NCBI GenBank assembly: GCA_965369705.1 | Contig: CBDURF010000026.1 | Coordinates: 1-28,012, forward strand | DNA: 28,012 bases | Source of the DNA: JAGLCY01 sp965369705 | GTDB lineage: Bacteria; Krumholzibacteriota; Krumholzibacteriia; LZORAL124-64-63 | Direction: 5' to 3' | Shown: one piece after another, positions 14,080 to 20,607 of the stretch | Position numbering within the stretch: the stretch's first letter is position 1 | Layout: each line of letters begins with the position of its first letter | Notes under the pieces: model-generated | Databases searched by the model: none | Told to the model about the DNA's origin: nothing | The model's input: only the letters and a program-made list of their open reading frames with translations | Made by a program: the position numbers and the translations under genes

Positions 14080-14832
14080 ATGAGTCGAGTCATGGCATTG
14101 AGTTTCATTGCCGTCGTGCTGACGGCGGGTCTGATGTCCGGCTGCAAGGACGGGGTGCCCCAGACCGAACTGGAAATGTTCATCGCCCGGACGGCCGAAT
14201 TCCAGGGCCAGGCCCTGCAGGATACCCTCCATCAGATCGCCGCCGGGGGACCGCCCTACAACGGCTATGCGAATTTTCTCCTCGGCAACCACTTTTACGA
14301 CACCGCTTCCGACAGCGCCAGGTACGGCGGGTGGCTCAATCCAGGCGCCCAGGCCCTGTTGGACAGCGCGGAAGTCTATTTCAATCTGGCCGTGGCCCAG
14401 GACAGTACTTTCATTGAACCGATGGTCAACCTGGGCTCGGTCTGGGACGACCGCTCCGAGACGATGGGCAATCGCCAGCAGTTCGACGAGCGGATCGGCC
14501 AGGCCGACAAGTTCTACAATATGGCGCTGGCGGTCGATCCCACCGACGAGAAGGCGCGTTGCAATCTGGGATCCCTCTTCCTCAGGCAGCGGCGGACGAC
14601 CGAGGCCCTGGCCGAGTTCCGCAAGGTTCTCGAGTACCACCCGGAGAGCTCCCTGGCCCACTACAACATCGCCATCATGTTCGCGGAGGCGAAGATCTAC
14701 CGCGAAGCTCTCAAGGAGTGGGAGATGGCTTCCAAGTTCGATCCCGACGGGGATATCGGCGATCGTTCGCGGGAAAACATCAAGATCGTCCATGATCTGA
14801 TGAACGCGCCCATACCACCTTTCGCCCAATGA
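14080..14832 (+). CDS. TPR-repeat lipoprotein
   Basis: This 250-residue lipoprotein has a lipobox LMSGC with Cys22 and Lys at +2. Repeats resembling TPR units run through the second half, e.g. DKFYNMALAVDPTDEKARCNLGSLF, RRTTEALAEFRKVLEYHPESSLAHYN and KIYREALKEWEMASKFDPD, which are regularly 34 residues apart (about 145-240). They should form a superhelix for protein-protein contact in the periplasm. The ATG has AGGGAGA at a good spacing, and its end overlaps mnmA by ATGA. It may be an assembly factor for the barrel/lipoprotein pair upstream. Confidence 0.8.
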   Translation: MSRVMALSFIAVVLTAGLMSGCKDGVPQTELEMFIARTAEFQGQALQDTLHQIAAGGPPYNGYANFLLGNHFYDTASDSARYGGWLNPGAQALLDSAEVYFNLAVAQDSTFIEPMVNLGSVWDDRSETMGNRQQFDERIGQADKFYNMALAVDPTDEKARCNLGSLFLRQRRTTEALAEFRKVLEYHPESSLAHYNIAIMFAEAKIYREALKEWEMASKFDPDGDIGDRSRENIKIVHDLMNAPIPPFAQ

Positions 14833-16019
14833 CCTTCCCGCTGCCGATCCCGGACCCCCTGCGCCGGGCGCTGCCGCCCGGCGCGAGGATCCTGCTCGGC
14901 ATCAGCGGCGGAGTGGACAGCGCCGTGACCCTGGCCCTGCTCCGCGCCTTGGACTGCGACGTCCAGTGCGTCACCTTCAAGAATTTCTGCTATGCCGACC
15001 AGGACGCCTTCACCGACAAGTCGTGTTGTTCCCTCGATGCGATCGAGGACGCCCGCCGCCTGGCCCGGAGTTTCGACGTGCCCCACTGGGTGGCCGATGT
15101 GGAAAAGCCCTTCCGGCAGAGCGTCATCGAACCCTTCGTGGCCGATTACACCAGGGCGCACACTCCCAATCCCTGCCTCGATTGCAACGGGGTGGTGAGA
15201 TTCCCCGAGCTGGTGCGGCTGGCCGACCGGCAGGGCTGTGCCTTCGCTGCCACCGGACATTACGCCCGCATTGAAGGCTCCGGGCCCGATGCCCGCCTGC
15301 TGCGCGGCCAGGATTCCGGCAAGGATCAGTCCTACTTCCTGCACCGCATCGACCGCAGCCTGTTCGGCCGCCTGGTTTTCCCGCTGGGCTGGTATGTCAA
15401 ACCCCAGGTTCGCGAGGCGGCCCGTCAGCTGGGTATCCGGGTGGCGGAAAAGAGGGACAGCCAGGAGATCTGCTTCGTGCCGGACGGGGACCGGAGCTTT
15501 CTTTTCGAGCAGGTCACCGACGGGGACGAAAGGGCTCTGGCCCCCGGGGACATCGTGGATCGTAGCGGCCGGACCTTGGGCCGCCACCGGGGGCTGGTTC
15601 ATTACACGGTGGGGCAGCGGAAGGGGCTGGGGATCGCGGCGCCGGAGCCGTTTTATGTCCTGGAACTCGATCTGGCCGGCGGACGCCTGGTGGTCGGCTC
15701 GCGGCTTGAACTTCAGACCTGGACGGTGGCCGGGGACGGCTTCGTGGCCGCTGTTCCGGATTTTCCCGCCAACTGGGATACCGGTTGTTCCCTGCCCGGA
15801 ATTCCGAACCTGAACGATGACGTCGTTCTGCGAATCCGCCACCGGCACTCCGGAGCCAGGGTAGGCGGCTGGTCCCGCGAGGGTGATCGGATCCGCGTGA
15901 AACTCACCGAGCCGGTGGACGCGGCCGCCCCGGGTCAGGGACTCGTCCTTTACGCCGGGGACACGGTACTCGGCGGGGCGCGTATCATTCCAGACGGTCG
16001 CTCGAAAGGTTCAGGGTGA
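14829..16019 (+). CDS. mnmA: tRNA-specific 2-thiouridylase MnmA
   Basis: The 396-residue enzyme installs the 2-thio group on U34 of tRNA-Glu, -Gln and -Lys using ATP and a sulfur relay. The PP-loop SGGVDS is at 26-31, and the catalytic pair is Cys119 (NPCLDCN) and Cys215 (SQEICFVPDG). TGHYAR (142-147) and KDQSYFL (165-171) are family blocks, followed by the central and C-terminal beta domains with HYTVGQRKGLG. At the position of Asp99 of E. coli MnmA (NPDVLCN) this protein has Cys116, making a C-x2-C; Cys54, Cys66 and Cys67 also appear near the N-terminus. That is a cysteine-rich variant that could bind a metal or Fe-S cluster. Its substrate tRNA-Glu(TTC) is encoded in this window. Confidence 0.95.
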   Translation: MTFPLPIPDPLRRALPPGARILLGISGGVDSAVTLALLRALDCDVQCVTFKNFCYADQDAFTDKSCCSLDAIEDARRLARSFDVPHWVADVEKPFRQSVIEPFVADYTRAHTPNPCLDCNGVVRFPELVRLADRQGCAFAATGHYARIEGSGPDARLLRGQDSGKDQSYFLHRIDRSLFGRLVFPLGWYVKPQVREAARQLGIRVAEKRDSQEICFVPDGDRSFLFEQVTDGDERALAPGDIVDRSGRTLGRHRGLVHYTVGQRKGLGIAAPEPFYVLELDLAGGRLVVGSRLELQTWTVAGDGFVAAVPDFPANWDTGCSLPGIPNLNDDVVLRIRHRHSGARVGGWSREGDRIRVKLTEPVDAAAPGQGLVLYAGDTVLGGARIIPDGRSKGSG

Positions 16020-17296
16020 TGATGAAGAGGTTCCTGCGCAGGTCGCTCGTCGCCGGTGGAATCTTTCTGCTGATTTTTATCGCGGTGATCCTGCTGGCTC
16101 CCCGGCTGTTGCCCGGCGACCTGATCACGGACCAGGTCACCCGTGAGGTGGAACGGGCGACCGGGGCCAGGGTCACCCTGGGCGAGGCACGGATCCATTG
16201 GGCCTGGGGCTGGAGCATTACCTTGCGGGACGGGTCCATGCGGGGTACCGGAGCCGCCTTGGCGGAGGCCACCGGGTCGCCCAATGGCCTGGAATCCTAC
16301 GCCATCCAGTTCGATGAATTCAGCATCGTCCCGGCCCTTCTGCCCCTGCTCCGGAAACAGCTGGTGGTCAAGGCGGTCCAACTGGCCGGGCCCCGGCTCG
16401 TGGTCGGTTGGCGGGAGGGGGAGGTTGAGGCAACCGGGTTCAGGGTGCGGATTTCGGATTTGAATCTGGGGCTGGACACCGCCACCATGACGGCCGCGGA
16501 GCTGAACCGGGACGGAGCCGCGCCTCCCGGAGATCTGATTCCCGCCGATCTGGTCTTCTCCTTCGCGGTCATGGCCGACACCCTGGTCCTGCAGAGGGTT
16601 CCCTACACCCATCTCGACATGAAGGGCGGCTTCGCGGACAAGGCGCTGGCCGTGACGGCGTTGTCGGCCCGCCGGTCCACCGGTACCCTTACGGGAGACC
16701 TGTCGGTGGACTTCGTGGAAAACCCGTGGGGGCGCCTGTTTTTCAAGGCCGAGGCAAGGAAGATTCCCGCCGTCGCTCTGCTGAAACCCTGGGCGCCGGA
16801 CATCGGCAGCCGTCTCGATTGTGATCTGGACACCGAGTTGGTTGGGGAATGCGACCTCCGGGACAAGGCCACCGTCTTGCGAACGGTGAATATCGATGGG
16901 TGGTTGACTGGCGGTCCAGGTGTCCTGCATGCCGCAGAATGGCTACGGGACGTCACGCCGTACCTGGGGAACCGGCAGGATCTCAAGGATGTCCGATTCA
17001 AGAGCCTGGTCCATCATTTCATGTTCAACCAGGGACGGTACTATCTTGAAGGATTGACCCTGACCGGGGGCGACACCGAATGGTCGGGCAAGGGCTGGCT
17101 GGACCTGGAGGGGAACATCGCGATGGGCATCGACGTAAAGCTGCCACCCGGCTTCACGCCGGATCTGGGCAATTTTTCATTTCTGGCCCAAGCCCTGCGG
17201 GATTCCGAAGGACGGATCAACCTACCTTTGAAAATGAGCGGCAGGACCGCACGGCCCACCTTCGGGGTTGATCTGGGCCGGTTGCGGGCGCCCTGA
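16016..17296 (+). CDS. AsmA-like inner-membrane-anchored protein
   Basis: This 426-residue protein starts with a basic segment and one membrane span (about 11-28). It continues as an AsmA/TamB-related periplasmic region with a long series of beta-strands: LITDQVTREVERATGARVTLGEARI (AsmA-type N-term motif), a LRDG segment, and a repeat-like C-terminus ending in DLEGNIAMGIDVKLPPG and NLPLKMSGRTARPTFGVDLG. AsmA-like proteins bridge the envelope and are linked to lipid transport and outer-membrane integrity. The GTG at 16016 overlaps the mnmA stop; ATG at 16019 or 16022 is also possible. GAAAGG at 16004-16009 serves any of them. The family is moderately sure, the function unknown. Confidence 0.7.
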   Translation: MMMKRFLRRSLVAGGIFLLIFIAVILLAPRLLPGDLITDQVTREVERATGARVTLGEARIHWAWGWSITLRDGSMRGTGAALAEATGSPNGLESYAIQFDEFSIVPALLPLLRKQLVVKAVQLAGPRLVVGWREGEVEATGFRVRISDLNLGLDTATMTAAELNRDGAAPPGDLIPADLVFSFAVMADTLVLQRVPYTHLDMKGGFADKALAVTALSARRSTGTLTGDLSVDFVENPWGRLFFKAEARKIPAVALLKPWAPDIGSRLDCDLDTELVGECDLRDKATVLRTVNIDGWLTGGPGVLHAAEWLRDVTPYLGNRQDLKDVRFKSLVHHFMFNQGRYYLEGLTLTGGDTEWSGKGWLDLEGNIAMGIDVKLPPGFTPDLGNFSFLAQALRDSEGRINLPLKMSGRTARPTFGVDLGRLRAP

Positions 17297-17329
17297 TGTG
17301 CGGGTACAGTACCTGAGTAGGCGACCGCC

Positions 17330-17358
17330 TTGACAAATGGAAATCCAAATAGTACCGT
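17330..17358 (+). promoter_or_regulatory. Promoter of the tRNA-Ser/Ser/Arg cluster
   Basis: Perfect TTGACA (17330-17335), a 17-base spacer and TACCGT (17353-17358) give a start near 17365, about 100 bases before tRNA-Ser(TGA). The leader in between has no ORF or RNA that I recognise. Confidence 0.6.
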
Positions 17359-17467
17359 GCCTTTCCGCTGATGGATCGGCGGCACCGCCCCTTGACCGGC
17401 GGGACCACCGACGAAGCAGGAACTGGCATGATACCAATGGGATCGTAAGGTCCAGGTCGGCAGATCC

Positions 17468-17554
17468 GGAGGGCTAGTCCTAATTGGTAAGGCAGCGGTC
17501 TTGAAAACCGCCGGGTGAAAGCCCATGGGGGTTCGAGTCCCCCGCCCTCCGCCA
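17468..17554 (+). tRNA. tRNA-Ser (anticodon TGA)
   Basis: The acceptor stem GGAGGGC pairs with GCCCTCC and the anticodon arm is GCGGT-CTTGAAA-ACCGC with anticodon TGA. A long variable arm (about 15 bases, GGG/CCC stem) marks it as class II, the T arm is GGGGG-TTCGAGT-CCCCC, and discriminator G plus CCA are encoded. Its body differs clearly from the other three serine tRNAs here, which start GGAGAGG and have longer variable arms. Confidence 0.93.
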
Positions 17555-17560
17555 GGTTTT

Positions 17561-17648
<88 letters not shown>

Positions 17649-17685
17649 GTAATTGTTATATTGTGTCAGTGGATACCGACAAGGT

Positions 17686-17762
17686 GCGCCCATAGCTCAA
17701 CTGGATAGAGCGTCTGGCTACGGACCAGGAGGTTGGGGGTTCGAATCCTCCTGGGCGTACCA
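17686..17762 (+). tRNA. tRNA-Arg (anticodon ACG)
   Basis: The acceptor GCGCCCA pairs with TGGGCGT (G-T at the first pair), and the anticodon arm TCTGG-CTACGGA-CCAGG carries anticodon ACG. A34 must be deaminated to inosine by TadA, which is encoded at 22841-23320 in this window. Discriminator A and CCA are encoded. It ends the tRNA cluster and is followed by a terminator. Confidence 0.96.
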
Positions 17763-17770
17763 CTTTTTGG

Positions 17771-17798
17771 CCCCGCGGTTTTCCGCGGGGTCTTTTTT
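17771..17798 (+). terminator. Rho-independent terminator of the tRNA cluster
   Basis: A perfect 8-bp stem CCCCGCGG (17771-17778) / CCGCGGGG (17783-17790) with a TTTT loop is followed by TC and six T. It lies eight bases after tRNA-Arg and immediately before the SD of the next gene. Confidence 0.92.
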
Positions 17799-17808
17799 GG
17801 AGGCGGGG

Positions 17809-18513
17809 ATGAAACTGCTGATCGGAGCGCTGATCCTGGCAGCCGTATTTTTCGTGTGCGGCGCCGGATCATCCTTGGCGGGGCCTTTCTACCTGCAGGC
17901 CCACGGCGGATTGTCCTTCTTCAATCTCGATGACGTCAACGACGCCATGGACGTGGTCAACGACGCCATGGACGTGGTCAACGAGGAGGTTGGCGGCACC
18001 TACCTCGACCACATCGGTTCCGGCCTGGATGTCGGATGGCACGCGGGCTATTCCCTTACCGCCGAACTGGGCCTGGGGTTGGGGTATGCCCGCCTGTCGG
18101 GCAACAGCGGTTTTTCGCGGGATGGGTATCTTGTCGAGTATGATCTGCCCGCCGATCTCTATGAAGTCTTCCTGGACTATCTTCCCGTCAGCGACCAGAA
18201 GGTCCGGGTAGGCACCGGGGCCACGATGGGTATGATCAGGAGCGCCGCGAAGCTCCGGGTGACCGATCCGGCGGATGGCGATCGGCACGACTCTTTCAAG
18301 GGTGCGGGCTTCCTGTTCGCCGGTTACGCCGTCTTGGATGCCGCCGTGGCCACGAACTGGTCCCTGTTCGGCCAGGGAGGATACCGTCACGCCATCATCA
18401 GTACACTCAAGGTGGACGGGGAGACGGTCCTCAACCCCGACAGCATAGATGACAAGCTGCGATTCAATTACAGCGGCCTGTTCCTGCGGGTTGGGGTGAA
18501 ATTCCGGCCTTGA
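17809..18513 (+). CDS. Small outer-membrane beta-barrel protein with a duplicated segment
   Basis: This 234-residue protein has a signal peptide (about 1-24, ending SSLAG) and a body of amphipathic strands (YLQAHGGLSFF, AELGLGLGYARL, TGATMGMIRSAAKL, WSLFGQGGYRHAI, GLFLRVGVKFRP) typical of an 8-stranded OmpW/OMP_b-brl barrel. Residues about 45-58 contain two copies of DAMDVVN, encoded by an exact 21-base tandem repeat. The frame extends upstream through tRNA-Arg, but the ATG at 17809 has GGAGG five bases before it and starts the signal peptide. It directly follows a terminator, so it must have its own promoter or rely on readthrough; none was clear. Confidence 0.75.
   Translation: MKLLIGALILAAVFFVCGAGSSLAGPFYLQAHGGLSFFNLDDVNDAMDVVNDAMDVVNEEVGGTYLDHIGSGLDVGWHAGYSLTAELGLGLGYARLSGNSGFSRDGYLVEYDLPADLYEVFLDYLPVSDQKVRVGTGATMGMIRSAAKLRVTDPADGDRHDSFKGAGFLFAGYAVLDAAVATNWSLFGQGGYRHAIISTLKVDGETVLNPDSIDDKLRFNYSGLFLRVGVKFRP
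17941..17982 (+). repeat. Exact 21-bp tandem repeat (2 copies) inside the barrel gene
   Basis: Two identical 21-base units beginning GACGCCATGGACGTGG (17941-17961 and 17962-17982) encode seven residues, DAMDVVN, twice. A partial copy (GACGTCAAC, 17932-17940) precedes them. The unit length keeps the frame, so copy-number change would lengthen or shorten the N-terminal periplasmic part. Confidence 0.97.
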
Positions 18514-18542
18514 GAGCTTAAAGTGTGGTCCGAAAAGGGCTT

Positions 18543-18570
18543 TTGAGGACATCGGCGGCCTGTTTATTGC
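18543..18570 (+). promoter_or_regulatory. Possible promoter of the S55-propeller-tadA operon
   Basis: TTGAGG (18543-18548), a 16-base spacer and TATTGC (18565-18570) are the best candidate upstream of the GTG at 18658. Both boxes are partial matches. Confidence 0.3.
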
Positions 18571-18600
18571 GTAAGAGGGCGGGTTGGGCGTTATCCAGGG

Positions 18601-18627
18601 AACCAACACCCCGGACGGTTGTTGGTT
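18601..18627 (+). repeat. Inverted repeat before the S55-like gene
   Basis: AACCAACA (18601-18608) and TGTTGGTT (18620-18627) are perfect 8-base complements around an 11-base loop, followed by TTG. It lies about 18 bases before the SD. It might act as an attenuator, an operator, or a weak terminator of the barrel gene upstream. Confidence 0.6.
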
Positions 18628-18657
18628 TTGTTCAAAGTGGGTGCGGAAGGATCACTT

Positions 18658-20607
18658 GTGACCAGTTTTTCGTCATTTTCCTGCCGAATCGCAGTCCGTT
18701 GTCTACTGGCGGTCTGTCTGGCTGTGTTGTTTTTTCCGGTCGTCGGATGGACTGCCGGACGAACTGCCGAGCTGGACCGTGACTTCATTCCCCTTGCCGA
18801 GATTGCTCCAGGCATGACGGGGTACGGCTTGACGGTGTTCGAGGGCGCCAGGATCGACACCTTCGGCGTGCGCGTGGTGGGGGTGCAGGAAAACGTCCGC
18901 GCCAACGGCAGCCTGCTCATGGTCGAAGTCAGCGGTCACGGGTTGGAACTTTCGAACATCGCCCAGGGCATGAGCGGCAGCCCGGTCTTTCTCGACGGAC
19001 GATTTGCGGGGGCTTTGGCCTTCGGCTGGGGAGGCGCCCTGCGACCCATCGCCGGGGTGACCCCGGCGGAGGAAATCCTGGCCTTGCCGACGCACCCGGC
19101 GGCTGTGCCGGGAGCCGGACCCAGGAGTCTGCCTCCGGATCTGCACAGTCTGCTGGCCCCGGGATCATTCGACGGGCAGCTTGCGCGGGATCTCTTCCCC
19201 GAAGCCTTGTCCGATGTGAACCGGTCCGGTAGCGAGCCGGGTGGCCTTTCCTTCCCGATTCAGGCCGGAGAGTGGCCCACGCCCCGGAACATGATCATGA
19301 CCCTGCTCGGGAATCTGGCGCCCGGGGGCCCCGGTGAATTGCCCGGCCCCGAGAGCTGGATCGTTCAGCCGGTGGGACATGGGGGGCGGTCGGCCGGCGG
19401 CGGCGTGGATGTTCCGGAACCGGGCCCTGTCTTCCTGCCCGGCAGCGCCTGTGCGGTGCCCCTGATCACCGGCGACGCCAAGCTGGGGATCATCGGTACC
19501 GTCACCTGGGTGGACGGCGACCAGGTCTTCATGATGGGCCATCCCTTCCTGCAGCGCGGCCCGGTGGCCTGGCCCCTGGCCACGGCGGAAATCCTGACTG
19601 TGTTTCCCAGCCGGCAGATGTCCTTCAAGATTGGGACCATCGGGCGAATCGTCGGGTCGGTTCACCACGACCAGCGGGCGGGACTGTCCGGTCGGACGGG
19701 ACCGGCGCCCGCCATGGTACCGGTCAGCGTCGAGCTGGAGCTGCCGACGGCCGCCGGCGCCGTGCGGCGATCCTACAAATTCACCGTGGTGGACGACACG
19801 CGGTTGACGCCTACTTTGGTCTTCTGGTCCCTGTACAATTCCCTGCTGGTCGAGGCGGACGACGCCAGCCTGCAGAACCTGAGCTACCGGATCGAAACCG
19901 TGTGGGAAGGTCCCGCGGCTCTGGCCTCCGAACCCCTGGTTCTGTCGGGAGTGACCGCGGGGCCTGGCGGAGCCCAGGGGCTGGCCGCCGAATGGATGGC
20001 TCCCTTGAGCATCCTTCTGAACAATCCCTATGAGGATGTGCGGTTGAAGGAGGTCCGGGCCCGACTGGTGCTGACCCGGCCCATGGCCACCGCGACGATT
20101 GTCGGTCTGACCGGACCCCGCGCGCTGCCGGAACCGGGCAGCGAGGTGGTTTTCCGGGTGGAACTGCAGCCGCGGCTGGGGGGACGGGAGATCATCGAGA
20201 TGCCCGTCGTCCTTCCCGCGCACCTGGAACCGGGGCCCTTCCGGGTCCTGGCCGCCAGCGCGGCCGAACTGTTCGCCTTCGAAGCCCAGCGGGCGTCCGG
20301 GCGCTTCCAGGTGACCAGTCTGGGCGGTATCCTCGACATCCTGCGTACGGGCCGCTCCGGCAACACCCTGGTCCTGGCGCTTCTGGCGCCGGGTCGGAAC
20401 ATGGTCCTCCAGGGACAGGAAATGCACAGCCTGCCCGGGAGCGTTTCCCATCTGATCGGGACGGGGAACATGCAGGCTCCGAAAACCCTGGCCGATTACG
20501 TTCTGCGCAGCGACCGGCAGACGCCCTGGGTGCTCGGCGGGCACGCCGTCCGGGCCTTGCGACTGAAATCCGCCACCGAACCCATCAAGGAAGAAAGGCG
20601 ACCATGA
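18658..20607 (+). CDS. Secreted SpoIVB-type (peptidase S55-like) protein
   Basis: From the GTG with GGAAGG seven bases upstream, the protein has 649 residues and a signal peptide (about 1-33). The region from about 45 has IAPGMTGYGLTVFEGARIDTFGVRVVGV, and then ELSNIAQGMSGSPVFLDGRFAGALAFGW, where GMSGSP (Ser106) matches the SpoIVB nucleophile motif. DGDQVFMMGHPFLQRGPVAWP follows much later (His295). In SpoIVB the His comes before the Ser, so here the order is reversed, which suggests a circularly permuted or diverged S55 fold. The rest of the protein is predicted beta-rich. Secreted proteins of this type are common in FCB-related and acidobacterial genomes. Whether it is an active protease is unknown. 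It overlaps the next gene by ATGA. Confidence 0.75.
   Translation: MTSFSSFSCRIAVRCLLAVCLAVLFFPVVGWTAGRTAELDRDFIPLAEIAPGMTGYGLTVFEGARIDTFGVRVVGVQENVRANGSLLMVEVSGHGLELSNIAQGMSGSPVFLDGRFAGALAFGWGGALRPIAGVTPAEEILALPTHPAAVPGAGPRSLPPDLHSLLAPGSFDGQLARDLFPEALSDVNRSGSEPGGLSFPIQAGEWPTPRNMIMTLLGNLAPGGPGELPGPESWIVQPVGHGGRSAGGGVDVPEPGPVFLPGSACAVPLITGDAKLGIIGTVTWVDGDQVFMMGHPFLQRGPVAWPLATAEILTVFPSRQMSFKIGTIGRIVGSVHHDQRAGLSGRTGPAPAMVPVSVELELPTAAGAVRRSYKFTVVDDTRLTPTLVFWSLYNSLLVEADDASLQNLSYRIETVWEGPAALASEPLVLSGVTAGPGGAQGLAAEWMAPLSILLNNPYEDVRLKEVRARLVLTRPMATATIVGLTGPRALPEPGSEVVFRVELQPRLGGREIIEMPVVLPAHLEPGPFRVLAASAAELFAFEAQRASGRFQVTSLGGILDILRTGRSGNTLVLALLAPGRNMVLQGQEMHSLPGSVSHLIGTGNMQAPKTLADYVLRSDRQTPWVLGGHAVRALRLKSATEPIKEERRP

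Noticed and set aside
17653..17808. N-terminal extension of the barrel gene (APIAQLDRASGYGPGG...)
   Set aside because: This is the well-known translation of a tRNA-Arg gene. The ATG at 17809 with GGAGG starts the signal peptide.
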